DNA from: Cellulophaga sp. 20_2_10
GTDB taxonomy: Bacteria > Bacteroidota > Bacteroidia > Flavobacteriales > Flavobacteriaceae
Reading direction: 5' to 3'
Assembly (NCBI RefSeq): GCF_023476645.1
Contig: NZ_JAMCOJ010000008.1
Coordinates: forward strand, 62,001-126,000
DNA length: 64,000 nucleotides
Made by a program: the position numbers and the translations under genes. The notes under the pieces are model-generated. The model did no database searches. It was given only the letters and a program-made list of their open reading frames with translations, and was not told the origin of the DNA. Position 1 is the first letter of the stretch. Each line of letters begins with the position of its first letter. Below, piece by piece: positions 26,594 to 35,900 of this stretch.

Positions 26594-27815
26594 ATTTATA
26601 TTCTTTTTTCTTTTAATATCTACGGTATCCTATGGTCAAATGCAAAGCTATGATCATAAAATAGAGCTTACCAATATTACTGATACGTGGCATAATATTA
26701 CGCTATCTAGCACTGTTTTTTCTAGCACATTAGAAAATCTAAGTGACATTCGTATATACGGGATAACTGCTGACAATGATACTATTGAAGCGCCATATCT
26801 GTTAAATTACGTATCACCCAAACTAAAAACAAAAACTGTAGATTACAAACTTTTAAATGCTAGCACCAAAGACGGTGTGTATTATTTTACATTAAAAGTA
26901 CCATCTAAAGATGCTGTTAACCATATAAATTTGAATTTTGAGAATAAAAATTTTGATTGGAAAACACTAGTACAGGCAAGTCATAATCAAAAAGATTGGT
27001 TTACAATTTATAAAGATTACAGAATTGTAGCTATTAAAAACGATCAAACAAATTACAGTTTTACAGATATTACTTTTCCTGGAGCAGAATACACCTATTT
27101 TAGAATTGGTATTAAGAGTGATGATGAACCTACTTTAAGAAGAGCTACGCTACAATACAAGCAAACACAATCTAAAGCCAATACTGTAGATAGAAAAATT
27201 AAATCTTTTACTGTTTCTGATAACAAAAATACCAAGCAAACTATAGTACATATAGAGCTTGATAAAAAAGCACCAACACACCAAGTAACAATAAACGTAA
27301 ATGACAAAATAGACTACTATAGACCTATACAAATTGAAGAGTTAATAGATAGTATAAAAACTGAAAAAGGGTTTATATACAATTACGAAACATTAAATTA
27401 CGGTACACTATCATCTATAGAACAAAACAAATTTACATTTAACAATACATTTGCTAAAAAATTAAGAATTACAATTTCTAATTTTGACAATGAGCCTTTA
27501 CAGGTAACTAGTGCCACATCAAAAGGATACAAATACCAACTTACAGCGCGTTTTACCAAACCCGCAACGTATTACTTAACATATGGAAACAAAAGAGCTT
27601 ACGCTCCTAATTATGATATTGCCAAGCTAAATTTAAAAATGCCTGACATTATTAATCAACTTACTTTAGGCAACCAACAAACTATTGCTAAAAAAGAAAA
27701 AGCAGTACAAGAACCTCTTTTTGAAAACAAGCTCTGGTTATGGGGCATTATGGCTGTTATAATGGTCATAATTGGTTGGTTCTCTTATAAAATGTTAAGC
27801 AAAAAACCTGAATAG
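26574..27815 (+). CDS. DUF3999-like envelope protein
   Basis: The 413-aa protein has a signal peptide (ending VSYGQ), a long beta-rich periplasmic part and one C-terminal membrane helix (WLWGIMAVIMVIIGWFSYKM). This fits DUF3999, the usual partner of DUF2339. The ATG at 26574 overlaps the upstream stop by 20 nt. The pair probably forms a membrane complex of unknown role. Confidence 0.75.
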   Translation: MRQKLSKFIFFFLLISTVSYGQMQSYDHKIELTNITDTWHNITLSSTVFSSTLENLSDIRIYGITADNDTIEAPYLLNYVSPKLKTKTVDYKLLNASTKDGVYYFTLKVPSKDAVNHINLNFENKNFDWKTLVQASHNQKDWFTIYKDYRIVAIKNDQTNYSFTDITFPGAEYTYFRIGIKSDDEPTLRRATLQYKQTQSKANTVDRKIKSFTVSDNKNTKQTIVHIELDKKAPTHQVTINVNDKIDYYRPIQIEELIDSIKTEKGFIYNYETLNYGTLSSIEQNKFTFNNTFAKKLRITISNFDNEPLQVTSATSKGYKYQLTARFTKPATYYLTYGNKRAYAPNYDIAKLNLKMPDIINQLTLGNQQTIAKKEKAVQEPLFENKLWLWGIMAVIMVIIGWFSYKMLSKKPE

Positions 27816-27932
27816 AACCAATTACAACTGCTAATTATTTTTTTTGTAACTTGGGAATCCCCTCATTTTACAACATACTTTCTTACACTTTGTTATGGTA
27901 TTAAACACTTATTAACCATTAACAAGTAAAAA

Positions 27933-28625
27933 ATGAAAAAATTAGTAGCAGAATTTATTGGTACACTTTGGCTAGTCCTGGGTGGTTGTGGTAGCGCTGT
28001 ATTAGCAGCTGGCTATCCAGAATTAGGAATTGGCTTTATGGGAGTAGCATTAGCCTTTGGACTTACCGTAGTTACAATGGCATATGCAATAGGACATATT
28101 TCTGGTTGCCACTTAAACCCCGCAGTATCTATTGGACTATGTATTGGTGGCAGGTTTGACAAAAAAGATTTACTTCCTTATATTATTGCCCAAGTTATGG
28201 GCGGCATTGCAGGCGCAGCAATCTTGTACGCTATTGTAAGCGGCAAAGAAGGCTTTAGCATAGGTAGCTTTGCTGCTAATGGTTACGGAGAGCATTCTCC
28301 TGACGGTTACAGTATGGCATCTGCTTTAATCACTGAAATTGTAATGACCTTTATGTTCTTAATTATTATACTAGGAGCTACACACTCTAAAGCCCCTAAA
28401 GGAATGGCTGGTTTAGCCATTGGTCTTGGACTTACATTAATTCACTTAATAAGCATACCTGTAACCAACACCTCTGTAAACCCCGCACGTAGTACTAGTC
28501 AGGCTTTATTTGCACAAACAGATTGGGCTATACCACAATTATGGCTATTTTGGATAGCCCCTATAATTGGTGCTATTTTAGCTGGTATAACCTATAAATA
28601 TTTATCTCCAGAAGAAAAAGGATAA
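27933..28625 (+). CDS. aqpZ: aquaporin Z
   Basis: This water channel is 230 aa long with six membrane segments. Both NPA boxes are present: HLNPAVSIG (Asn62-Pro63-Ala64) and SVNPARS in the second half, whose Arg is part of the selectivity filter. This marks the water-selective subgroup rather than glycerol facilitators. It is monocistronic, followed by a strong hairpin terminator. Confidence 0.96.
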   Translation: MKKLVAEFIGTLWLVLGGCGSAVLAAGYPELGIGFMGVALAFGLTVVTMAYAIGHISGCHLNPAVSIGLCIGGRFDKKDLLPYIIAQVMGGIAGAAILYAIVSGKEGFSIGSFAANGYGEHSPDGYSMASALITEIVMTFMFLIIILGATHSKAPKGMAGLAIGLGLTLIHLISIPVTNTSVNPARSTSQALFAQTDWAIPQLWLFWIAPIIGAILAGITYKYLSPEEKG

Positions 28626-28638
28626 ATCTTAAAAAGCA

Positions 28639-28672
28639 AAAAGCCCTAGAATATATATTCTAGGGCTTTTTT
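28639..28672. terminator. bidirectional hairpin terminator between aqpZ and rimO
   Basis: A perfect inverted repeat (AAAAGCCCTAGAAT with its complement) flanked by A and T runs lies between convergent genes. Confidence 0.9.
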
Positions 28673-28690
28673 GTTTCTTATAACAAACAA

Positions 28691-29992
28691 TTAAACTGGG
28701 TCACCGTACAGATCAAAATCTTCAGCTTGTGTTATTTTAATATTTGTGTATTCTCCTTGCTTTAGGTAATGCTTAGTAGCATCTATTAAAACTTCGTTAT
28801 CAACATCAGGAGAATCAAACTCAGTTCTACCTACAAAATAGTTTCCTTCTTTTCTATCTATTATACATTTAAATGTTTCTCCTATTTTTTCTTGATTTAG
28901 TTCCCAAGAAATTTGAGATTGAATCTCCATAATCTGGTTCGCTCTATCTTGCTTTACCTCTTCTGGAACATTATCATCTAAATTATATGCATGCGTATTT
29001 TCTTCATGACTGTATGTAAAACAACCCAAACGCTCAAAACGCATATCTGTAACCCATTGTTTTAGAGTTTCAAAATCTTCTTCTGTTTCACCAGGATAAC
29101 CAACAATTAAAGTTGTTCTAATTGTCATCCCCGGAACTACAGTTCTAAAGTCTTGCAACAACTTCGTTGTTTTTGCTTGCGTAGTACCACGACGCATACT
29201 TTTTAGAATAGAATCTGAAATATGTTGTAATGGTATATCTAAATAATTACAAATCTTAGGTTCTTTATTCATAAGATCCAAAACATCCATAGGAAAACCA
29301 GTAGGAAAAGCATAATGCAAACGTATCCACTCTATACCCTCTACCTTAACTAAAGACTCTAAAAGCTCTGCTAAATTTCTTTTTTTATATAAATCTAACC
29401 CGTAGTACGTTAAATCTTGAGCAATAAGAATAAGTTCTTTTACACCTTTTGCCGCCAATTTTTCTGACTCAGTAACCAAGTCTTCAATTGGAGTACTTTT
29501 ATGCTTACCGCGCATTAATGGTATTGCGCAAAAAGAACAAGGTCTATCACAACCTTCAGCTATTTTTAGATAGGCATAGTTTTTTGGTGTTGTAGTAACA
29601 CGCTCTCCAATTAACTCATGCTTATAATCTGCTCCCAAAGCTTTTAACAAACTTGGCAACTGGCTCGTTCCAAAATACTCATCTACATTAGGAATTTCTT
29701 TTAGCAAGTCTGGCTTATAACGCTCACTTAAACATCCTGTTACAAAAACTTTATCTACCTCGCCAGCTTCTTTCTTCTGTACAAAATCTAAAATAGTGTT
29801 TACACTCTCTTCTTTTGCATTGTCTATAAAGCCGCATGTATTAATTACAACAATATTACCTTCCTCTTCATGAGCCACCTCTTTGCCGTTAGCTTTTAAC
29901 TGCCCCATAAGTACTTCTGAATCGTACACGTTTTTAGAGCAACCTAAAGTAACTACATTAATTTTATTTGTTTTGAGTGATTTTGTGCGCAT
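28691..29992 (-). CDS. rimO: ribosomal protein S12 methylthiotransferase
   Basis: This radical SAM enzyme adds a methylthio group to Asp88-equivalent of ribosomal protein S12. The 433-aa protein has the N-terminal cluster motifs TLGCSKNVYDSE, NTCGFIDNA and VTGCLSERY, the radical-SAM motif CDRPCSFC and a C-terminal TRAM domain. The same order (rpmB, rpmG, DUF4295, ftsY, then rimO) recurs in Bacteroidota; here an amidase gene is inserted between ftsY and rimO. Confidence 0.95.
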   Translation of the reverse strand: MRTKSLKTNKINVVTLGCSKNVYDSEVLMGQLKANGKEVAHEEEGNIVVINTCGFIDNAKEESVNTILDFVQKKEAGEVDKVFVTGCLSERYKPDLLKEIPNVDEYFGTSQLPSLLKALGADYKHELIGERVTTTPKNYAYLKIAEGCDRPCSFCAIPLMRGKHKSTPIEDLVTESEKLAAKGVKELILIAQDLTYYGLDLYKKRNLAELLESLVKVEGIEWIRLHYAFPTGFPMDVLDLMNKEPKICNYLDIPLQHISDSILKSMRRGTTQAKTTKLLQDFRTVVPGMTIRTTLIVGYPGETEEDFETLKQWVTDMRFERLGCFTYSHEENTHAYNLDDNVPEEVKQDRANQIMEIQSQISWELNQEKIGETFKCIIDRKEGNYFVGRTEFDSPDVDNEVLIDATKHYLKQGEYTNIKITQAEDFDLYGDPV

Positions 29993-30161
29993 AATCTATT
30001 AAAATTGGCTGCAAAAATACAACTTGCTTAAGGATTGACACCTATGAAGAACTAATTTTATGACTTTTACGGTAAAGCAACAAGAGCTAAGGCCCTTTTT
30101 ATCGACATACAACAAAAGACAGCTTAGCTTTTTAAATCTTAGAACAATTTAAGGTGACACC

Positions 30162-31832
30162 CTAATTATATCCTTTTGGAGCTTTTCTTACTTTAGAGAC
30201 CGCTTCAAAGCCTGATGCATAACGCAATAAATCTGCCTCTTTAAATTGCTTTGCTATAAAAGTAAGACTAATAGGCTCACCGGTTTCTTTATAGCCCATT
30301 GGCACCGTAAGAGCCGGATATTTAGCAACAGCTGCATAACCCGCATCGTAATTATTGATAGATAAAATTGAATCTAAATTATGAGAATCTATGGCATCAT
30401 CAAAATAACGCCTTCCGCTCTTTTCTAAATCATGACGAATAACAGCCAATTCCTCAACAGTAGTTGTATCTGCAACAATACCTCTAAAAAGTGCTTGTCC
30501 GTATGGTATTCTTGTCACTGAATCTATAGCATTATAAGCAATTGCCGACGGCACATCTTTAATTGGCAATATCTTTTTAGTTCGATTTTTTAAGTACGCT
30601 GGTAAATCGTGTTTCATATCAATATTTAAAATACTAATAAATCCCTTCATTGAAACTTTAGGTGGAGTAATCTCTACAATTACACACCCTTCTTCTCTTA
30701 ACTTATCTATTGCGTTCTTATAAATAGCATTTGTTTCAAACAACCTTTTTAGAACTCCAAAACGCATTCCTTTTAAACCATTTTCTGTTAATGGAGCAGC
30801 AAGAACCCCTATATCAATAGCTACAGATTTACTATCCGCAGTGTCTTTACCCATCATTGCGTCTAACAAAATAGCAGCATCACGCACGTTTTTAGCCATT
30901 GGACCAGGAGTATCTAACGTACTAGAAATTGGCACAATACCAGTTCTACTTAACAAGCCCATTGTAGGTTTTAAACCAACAACTGAGTTTTGACTAGACG
31001 GAGACAATATAGAGCCCGAAGTCTCTGTGCCTACAGCTGCCACAGCATAATTTGCAGCTACTGCTGTACCACTACCCGCACTAGAACCTCCAGTTTCAAA
31101 AACTTTTCTACCATAAGGATTTAATGTTTGCCCACCTACAGCGCTATAACCAACAGGGCAACCAGTACATAAAAAATAAGCCCATTCACTTAAATTAACC
31201 TTACCTAAAATAAGAGCTCCGTTTTCTTTTAATCGCTTAACAATAAATGCATCATCTGTAACATTACCTTTTAAAGCAATTGAACCCGCAGTAGTAGGCA
31301 TTTCTTTGGTATTAATATTATCTTTTAAAAGAATAGGCATACCATAAATAGGATGTTTAACACCAGATTCATTACCATTTTTCTTTAATTCATCTAATTT
31401 ACGAGCTTGGTCTACTACATCCTTATTTAAAGTTATAATAGTATTTAACGTAGTGGTAGTATCCAACTCATACTTATAAATACGATACAGGTAAAAAAGA
31501 ACTAATTTCTCATAGGTTAGTTCGCCAATATCTAAATGATGACGTATAGTGAGTATATTCTGTTCTAGAATAAGTGGCTTTAAAGTTCTATATTCTTGTT
31601 CCGATAATTTTTGAACCTCCGGATACAAGGGAAGAAAAACAGCATTTTTATCTAATACTTTAGATTGTATTAGCTTGTAACGCATTCTTGGGTTTGCATG
31701 ATCTGCATTTAACGCTACATCTAAAGAATCGCTATATGGTGGCCACAAAACAATCTCATCCTTAGTATCTGCTACCTTATTTTTACAAGCAACACTTAGC
31801 AACACCAATACACCAAGAATTATTCTTTTCAT
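30162..31832 (-). CDS. amidase-signature lipoprotein
   Basis: The 556-aa protein has a lipoprotein signal (Cys in LLSVAC). The amidase signature is complete: Lys in LLKDNIN, the Ser loop GGSSAGSGTAV and the nucleophile region GTETSGSIL, giving the Ser-cisSer-Lys triad. Being exported, it is unlikely to be the GatA subunit and more likely hydrolyses an envelope amide; the substrate is unknown. ATG at 31832 is used; a TTG two codons upstream is also in frame. Confidence 0.9.
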   Translation of the reverse strand: MKRIILGVLVLLSVACKNKVADTKDEIVLWPPYSDSLDVALNADHANPRMRYKLIQSKVLDKNAVFLPLYPEVQKLSEQEYRTLKPLILEQNILTIRHHLDIGELTYEKLVLFYLYRIYKYELDTTTTLNTIITLNKDVVDQARKLDELKKNGNESGVKHPIYGMPILLKDNINTKEMPTTAGSIALKGNVTDDAFIVKRLKENGALILGKVNLSEWAYFLCTGCPVGYSAVGGQTLNPYGRKVFETGGSSAGSGTAVAANYAVAAVGTETSGSILSPSSQNSVVGLKPTMGLLSRTGIVPISSTLDTPGPMAKNVRDAAILLDAMMGKDTADSKSVAIDIGVLAAPLTENGLKGMRFGVLKRLFETNAIYKNAIDKLREEGCVIVEITPPKVSMKGFISILNIDMKHDLPAYLKNRTKKILPIKDVPSAIAYNAIDSVTRIPYGQALFRGIVADTTTVEELAVIRHDLEKSGRRYFDDAIDSHNLDSILSINNYDAGYAAVAKYPALTVPMGYKETGEPISLTFIAKQFKEADLLRYASGFEAVSKVRKAPKGYN

Positions 31833-31850
31833 TACCAATAGCTTTAAAAC

Positions 31851-31877
31851 AAAAAAACCTCCATAAGGAGGTTTTTT
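31851..31877 (-). terminator. hairpin terminator after ftsY
   Basis: The stem AAAAACCTCC/GGAGGTTTTT with loop ataa begins just downstream of the ftsY stop, with flanking T on the minus strand. Confidence 0.88.
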
Positions 31878-31878
31878 A

Positions 31879-32841
31879 TTATTTTTTTAAATTGAAGAAA
31901 GAGTCTACAAACTCGAACTTATTAAAAACTTGCAAGTCTTCAATACCTTCTCCCACTCCTATATATTTTACAGGAATCTTAAATTGATCTGATATACCAA
32001 TTACAACTCCTCCTTTTGCCGTACCATCTAATTTAGTAACTGCTAAAGATGTTACCTCTGTAGCCTTAGTAAATTCTTTAGCTTGCTCAAATGCGTTCTG
32101 ACCAGTAGAGCCATCTAAAACCAACATTACTTCGTGTGGTGTATTCTCTACTACTTTATGCATAACTCGCTTTACCTTGGTAAGCTCGTTCATTAAATTT
32201 ACCTTATTATGCAAACGACCCGCTGTATCTATAATCACAACATCTGCTCCTTGCGTAACTGCAGAGCTTAACGTATCAAAAGCAACAGAAGCAGGATCAC
32301 TACCCATTTTTTGCTTAACAATAGGTATATCTACACGATCTGCCCAAACTTGCAATTGATCTATTGCAGCAGCTCTAAAAGTATCTGCAGCTCCTAAAAC
32401 AACTTTTAAGCCTTCTTTTTTAAATTGATAAGCCATTTTACCAATAGTTGTAGTTTTACCCACACCATTAACACCAACAACCATAATTACATAAGGCTTA
32501 ACACCTTTAGGAACCGTAAACTCTGTTGCGTTACCTGTATTTGTTTCAGATAAGAGTCCGGCTATTTCTTCTCGTAAAATAACATTAAGTTCATCTGTAC
32601 CTAAATATTTATCTTTAGAAACACGAGCTTCTATTCGACTAATAATTTTCAAGGTTGTCTCTACACCAACATCAGAAGTTACTAAAATCTCTTCTAAATT
32701 ATCTAGTACATCCTCGTCTACCTTTGCTTTACCAGCTACAGCCTTACTTAATTTAGAAAAAAAGCTTGCTTTACTTTTTTCTAAACCTTTATCTAGAGTT
32801 TCCTTCTTTTTAGAAGAAAAAATATTTTTAAATAAACTCAT
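31879..32841 (-). CDS. ftsY: signal recognition particle receptor
   Basis: This SRP-receptor GTPase docks ribosomes making membrane proteins to SecYEG. The 320-aa protein has the NG domain: GVNGVGKTTTIGK (G1), DTAGRLHNKVNLM (G3) and TKLDGTAKGG (G4/G5). A short lysine-rich N-terminal region replaces the long acidic A domain of E. coli, as is common in Bacteroidota. It follows DUF4295 after a terminator. Confidence 0.96.
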   Translation of the reverse strand: MSLFKNIFSSKKKETLDKGLEKSKASFFSKLSKAVAGKAKVDEDVLDNLEEILVTSDVGVETTLKIISRIEARVSKDKYLGTDELNVILREEIAGLLSETNTGNATEFTVPKGVKPYVIMVVGVNGVGKTTTIGKMAYQFKKEGLKVVLGAADTFRAAAIDQLQVWADRVDIPIVKQKMGSDPASVAFDTLSSAVTQGADVVIIDTAGRLHNKVNLMNELTKVKRVMHKVVENTPHEVMLVLDGSTGQNAFEQAKEFTKATEVTSLAVTKLDGTAKGGVVIGISDQFKIPVKYIGVGEGIEDLQVFNKFEFVDSFFNLKK

Positions 32842-32878
32842 TTTTTATCCTGTAATTTTACCAAAGATATAAAAATAA

Positions 32879-32911
32879 AAAAAGCTACTTTCTAATGAAA
32901 GTAGCTTTTTT
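32879..32911 (-). terminator. hairpin terminator between DUF4295 gene and ftsY
   Basis: The stem AAAAGCTACTTTC/GAAAGTAGCTTTT with loop taat lies after the DUF4295 stop on the minus strand, so ftsY probably also has its own promoter. Confidence 0.85.
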
Positions 32912-32932
32912 AATCAATACTGTATATTGATA

Positions 32933-33085
32933 TTATTTTTTAGCTAACCACTCGCTTACTAATTCTGGAGCCATAACTGATTCCACAAATGTATAAGCAC
33001 CTGATTTAGGAGATTTTACCATCTTAATGGCTTTAGTTAATCTCTTTGAGCTGGTCTGTAAACTTGCTACTGTTTTCTTTGCCAT
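32933..33085 (-). CDS. DUF4295 small basic protein
   Basis: The 50-aa protein MAKKTVASLQTSSKRL... ends AKK. It is lysine-rich and small, as expected for the DUF4295 family, which sits beside rpmG in Bacteroidota and may be ribosome-associated. It lies 42 nt after rpmG and has a terminator after it. The role is inferred only from context. Confidence 0.88.
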   Translation of the reverse strand: MAKKTVASLQTSSKRLTKAIKMVKSPKSGAYTFVESVMAPELVSEWLAKK

Positions 33086-33127
33086 AACTTGTTAGTTTAA
33101 CAATTTCCTCACTAGAGGAAATATAAA

Positions 33128-33310
33128 TTATTTTATTTCTTTATGAACAGTCATCTTCTTTAAAATTGGGTTAAATTTCTTTAACTCAATTCTATCTGGA
33201 GTGTTCTTCTTATTTTTAGTGGTAATGTACCTAGAAGTACCTGGTTGCCCTGACTCTTTGTGCTCTGTACACTCTAAAATAACTTGTATTCTGTTACCTT
33301 TCTTTGCCAT
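33128..33310 (-). CDS. rpmG: 50S ribosomal protein L33
   Basis: The 60-aa protein [17 protein letters not shown].. with [20 protein letters not shown] and [15 protein letters not shown] matches L33 of the large-subunit E-site region. Only one Cys is present (zinc-free type). It is the second gene of rpmB-rpmG-DUF4295. Confidence 0.97.
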   Translation of the reverse strand: MAKKGNRIQVILECTEHKESGQPGTSRYITTKNKKNTPDRIELKKFNPILKKMTVHKEIK

Positions 33311-33331
33311 CTTAATTCTTTTTAGAAGAGA

Positions 33332-33568
33332 TTATTTAATTATCCCTTGTGCTTTAGCCTCTTTTAATACTTCAGAGATTCCTTTTTTATTGATACTCTT
33401 AAGAGCTCTTGTAGATACTTTCAAAGTAATCCAACGATCTTCCTCTGGAATGTAAAAACGTTTCTTAGAAAGGTTTACATCAAACCTTCTTCTTGTCTTA
33501 TTAATAGAGAAAGACACGTTGTTCCCAAACATTGCTTTCTTCCCAGTGATTTCACAAACTTTTGACAT
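33332..33568 (-). CDS. rpmB: 50S ribosomal protein L28
   Basis: The 78-aa protein starts MSKVCEITGKKAMFGNNVS and has the internal KKRFYIPEEDRWITLKVST, typical of L28. It is the first gene of the ribosomal operon and has the best promoter in the window directly upstream. Confidence 0.97.
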   Translation of the reverse strand: MSKVCEITGKKAMFGNNVSFSINKTRRRFDVNLSKKRFYIPEEDRWITLKVSTRALKSINKKGISEVLKEAKAQGIIK

Positions 33569-33601
33569 TATGCTAGATTTTGTGTTATTTTAAACAGGCT
33601 G

Positions 33602-33631
33602 CAAATTTATGTCTTTTTTTTGGGTAGACAA
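33602..33631 (-). promoter_or_regulatory. promoter of rpmB-rpmG-DUF4295
   Basis: On the minus strand, TTG (33631-33629), exactly 19 nt of spacer and TAAATTTG (33609-33602) match the Bacteroidota housekeeping consensus fully, 34 nt before the rpmB ATG. Confidence 0.85.
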
Positions 33632-33686
33632 AATTCTTTTCAGCAATTTTTTAAATTTATTTTAATCCTTAACAAAAAGAAGCATA

Positions 33687-34934
33687 TTAATGCTCTAAAA
33701 TTTCTTTATATAACAGCTCTAAAGCCCTGTTTACGGACCTATTAACTATTCTTTCTCGCTGCCCTCCTAATTGTTCTTTTATTGCAAAAATTTTGGTTGG
33801 CGTAGCTATACCAATAAAAACAGTACCAACATCTGCATCAGAATCTCCTTTTGTAGGCCCCGCATTCCCTGTTGTTGAAATTGCGAAATCTGATTTAAGA
33901 AGTTTTTGTACATTCTTTGCCATTGCCATAGCTACTTGCTCACTAACTACAGAATGTTCTTTAATTACATTCTCTGGCACGTTTAGCACATTAATTTTTA
34001 CTTCTGTAGCATAACTAACCACACTACCCTTAAAATATTGAGATGCCCCAGGGTTAGACGTTAACATTTCTGCTATTTTACCTCCCGTAAAGCTTTCTGC
34101 TGTAGCTAATGTTTTTGATTTCTCTGTTAACAGCCGTGCCACAACAACTTCTAGATTATCCTCTCCTTCTTCACCATAAATTAGATCGCCTATTAGTTGC
34201 AATAATCTAGCACTCTCTATTTTTACAGCTCCTTCTAATTCCTCTTTATTTTCACCTTTTCCAGACAAACGTAAACGTACAGAACCCAAACTTGGTAAAT
34301 ATGCCAAATTCAAATTATCCGGCAACTCATCTTCCCATTGCTCTATTAACTCTGCCAAAGCACTCTCTCCAATACCATAGGTTACAAATGTCTTATGTAT
34401 AATATGAGGCCTATTAAACGCTTTAACTATTCGTGGCACAACTTCTTCCGTAATTAAATAACGCATTTCAAAAGGGACACCTGGCATAGATACAAAGACT
34501 GTATTATTGTCTTTAATCCACATTCCTGGTGCGGTACCTTTTGTATTGTGTAAAACAGTAGCTTTAGACAAAACTAATGCTTGCTGCTTATTTATGTCTG
34601 AAATTGGATTGTCTGAGTATTTTTTAAATAACTCTTTTACGTGTAGCAACACCTCATCATTCTGCACTAATGTATCGTTAAAATACTCGCACAAGGTGTG
34701 TTTGGTAATATCGTCTTTAGTTGGCCCTAAGCCACCAGTAATTAAAACAACATCTACTCTTTTAGCCGCTTCTTTTAAAGCAGAAAGGATATGCTGTTTA
34801 TCATCTTGTACAGATGTTATTTGATAAACAGACACCCCAATTTTATTTAATTCTTTTCCTATAAAAGCCGAGTTAGTATCTACAACCTGTCCAATAAGTA
34901 ACTCGTCTCCTATGGTTATTATTTCTGCAAACAT
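33687..34934 (-). CDS. cinA: CinA family protein (NMN deamidase / MoaB-like fusion)
   Basis: The 415-aa protein joins an N-terminal MoCF domain (EIITIGDELLIGQVVDTNS, GGLGPTKDDITK) to a C-terminal CinA/PncC domain (AESFTGGKIAEMLTS, SVVSYATEVKIN, STTGNAGP). The C-terminal domain typically deamidates nicotinamide mononucleotide in NAD recycling; the N-terminal half is an ADP-ribose pyrophosphatase in some members. Its ATG overlaps the Hpt gene stop as TAATG. Confidence 0.94.
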   Translation of the reverse strand: MFAEIITIGDELLIGQVVDTNSAFIGKELNKIGVSVYQITSVQDDKQHILSALKEAAKRVDVVLITGGLGPTKDDITKHTLCEYFNDTLVQNDEVLLHVKELFKKYSDNPISDINKQQALVLSKATVLHNTKGTAPGMWIKDNNTVFVSMPGVPFEMRYLITEEVVPRIVKAFNRPHIIHKTFVTYGIGESALAELIEQWEDELPDNLNLAYLPSLGSVRLRLSGKGENKEELEGAVKIESARLLQLIGDLIYGEEGEDNLEVVVARLLTEKSKTLATAESFTGGKIAEMLTSNPGASQYFKGSVVSYATEVKINVLNVPENVIKEHSVVSEQVAMAMAKNVQKLLKSDFAISTTGNAGPTKGDSDADVGTVFIGIATPTKIFAIKEQLGGQRERIVNRSVNRALELLYKEILEH

Positions 34935-35272
34935 TACAAATTAAAATCGTTCTTTAATTCCGAAACCACTTGTTGTATATCAATTTTCAACAATTTAAAA
35001 GTCTCCTTAATCTTAACAAAATCTCCTTTTTCTTTTCCTAGAGTTTCTATCTCAAAAGCAGCAGCTCTTGTTTGCTCCATACCCAACAAGTCTACATTTG
35101 GCTTAATTTTATGCGCCAATTGATACGTAGGCTCATACTCTTTACCCTCAATTGCTTTTTCTAACAAACCTAAATCCTCTGGAACTTCTTCCAAAAAAAC
35201 AGATACAACCGAATTGATAAATTCCGTATCACCCTCAGCCATTTCATTTAATTTATCAAGACTATATATCAT
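34934..35272 (-). CDS. Hpt (histidine phosphotransfer) domain protein
   Basis: The 112-aa stand-alone Hpt protein carries the phosphorylatable His54 in QLAHKIKPN, within a helical bundle. Such proteins relay phosphate between a hybrid histidine kinase and a response regulator. No kinase is in the window. It sits directly after the FAH-family gene (no gap) and shares a TAATG with cinA. Confidence 0.9.
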   Translation of the reverse strand: MIYSLDKLNEMAEGDTEFINSVVSVFLEEVPEDLGLLEKAIEGKEYEPTYQLAHKIKPNVDLLGMEQTRAAAFEIETLGKEKGDFVKIKETFKLLKIDIQQVVSELKNDFNL

Positions 35273-35884
35273 TTATTTAATATTTAAAGTAAACATTTCC
35301 TCATCTTCTAAAGTACCGCAAAGGTAATCATTAACATCTACCCTACCTACACCTGCTGGTGTACCTGTAAATATGATATCTCCTTTTTTTAATGTAAAAT
35401 ATTGAGAAACATACGAAATTAACTCATCTATTTTCCATAACATTAGGTTTGTATTTCCTTTTTGTACAATTTCTTCATTTTTTAATAATGAAAAATTAAT
35501 ATTGTCCACAGATTGAAACTTACTCTTAGGCAGCCATTTACCAATAACAGCAGCACCATCAAAACCCTTGGCTTTTTCCCAAGGCAATCCTTTTTCTTTT
35601 AATTTAGATTGAAGATCACGAGCTGTAAAGTCTATTCCTAAGCCAATTTCATCATAATAATTAGCTGCAAAATTTTTATCAATATGCTTACCAACTTTCT
35701 TTATTTTAACCAAAACTTCAACTTCGTAATGTATATCTTCAGAAAATTCTGGAATATAAAAATCTTGTTCTTTTGGTAAAACAGCAGAATCTGGCTTAAT
35801 AAAAACAACCGGATCTGTTGGGCGCTCGTTATTTAATTCTTTAATATGATCTGTATAATTACGACCAATGCAAATTATTTTCAT
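35273..35884 (-). CDS. fumarylacetoacetate hydrolase family protein
   Basis: The 203-aa protein carries the FAH-fold metal site: HYEVEVLVKIKKVG (Glu ligands), GIDFTARDLQ and the C-terminal FTGTPAGVGRV. FAH-like enzymes hydrolyse or decarboxylate C-C bonds in acylpyruvates such as oxaloacetate; the substrate is not defined here. It is cotranscribed with the Hpt gene without spacer. Confidence 0.92.
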   Translation of the reverse strand: MKIICIGRNYTDHIKELNNERPTDPVVFIKPDSAVLPKEQDFYIPEFSEDIHYEVEVLVKIKKVGKHIDKNFAANYYDEIGLGIDFTARDLQSKLKEKGLPWEKAKGFDGAAVIGKWLPKSKFQSVDNINFSLLKNEEIVQKGNTNLMLWKIDELISYVSQYFTLKKGDIIFTGTPAGVGRVDVNDYLCGTLEDEEMFTLNIK

Positions 35885-35900
35885 ATCAAACTATCTATTT

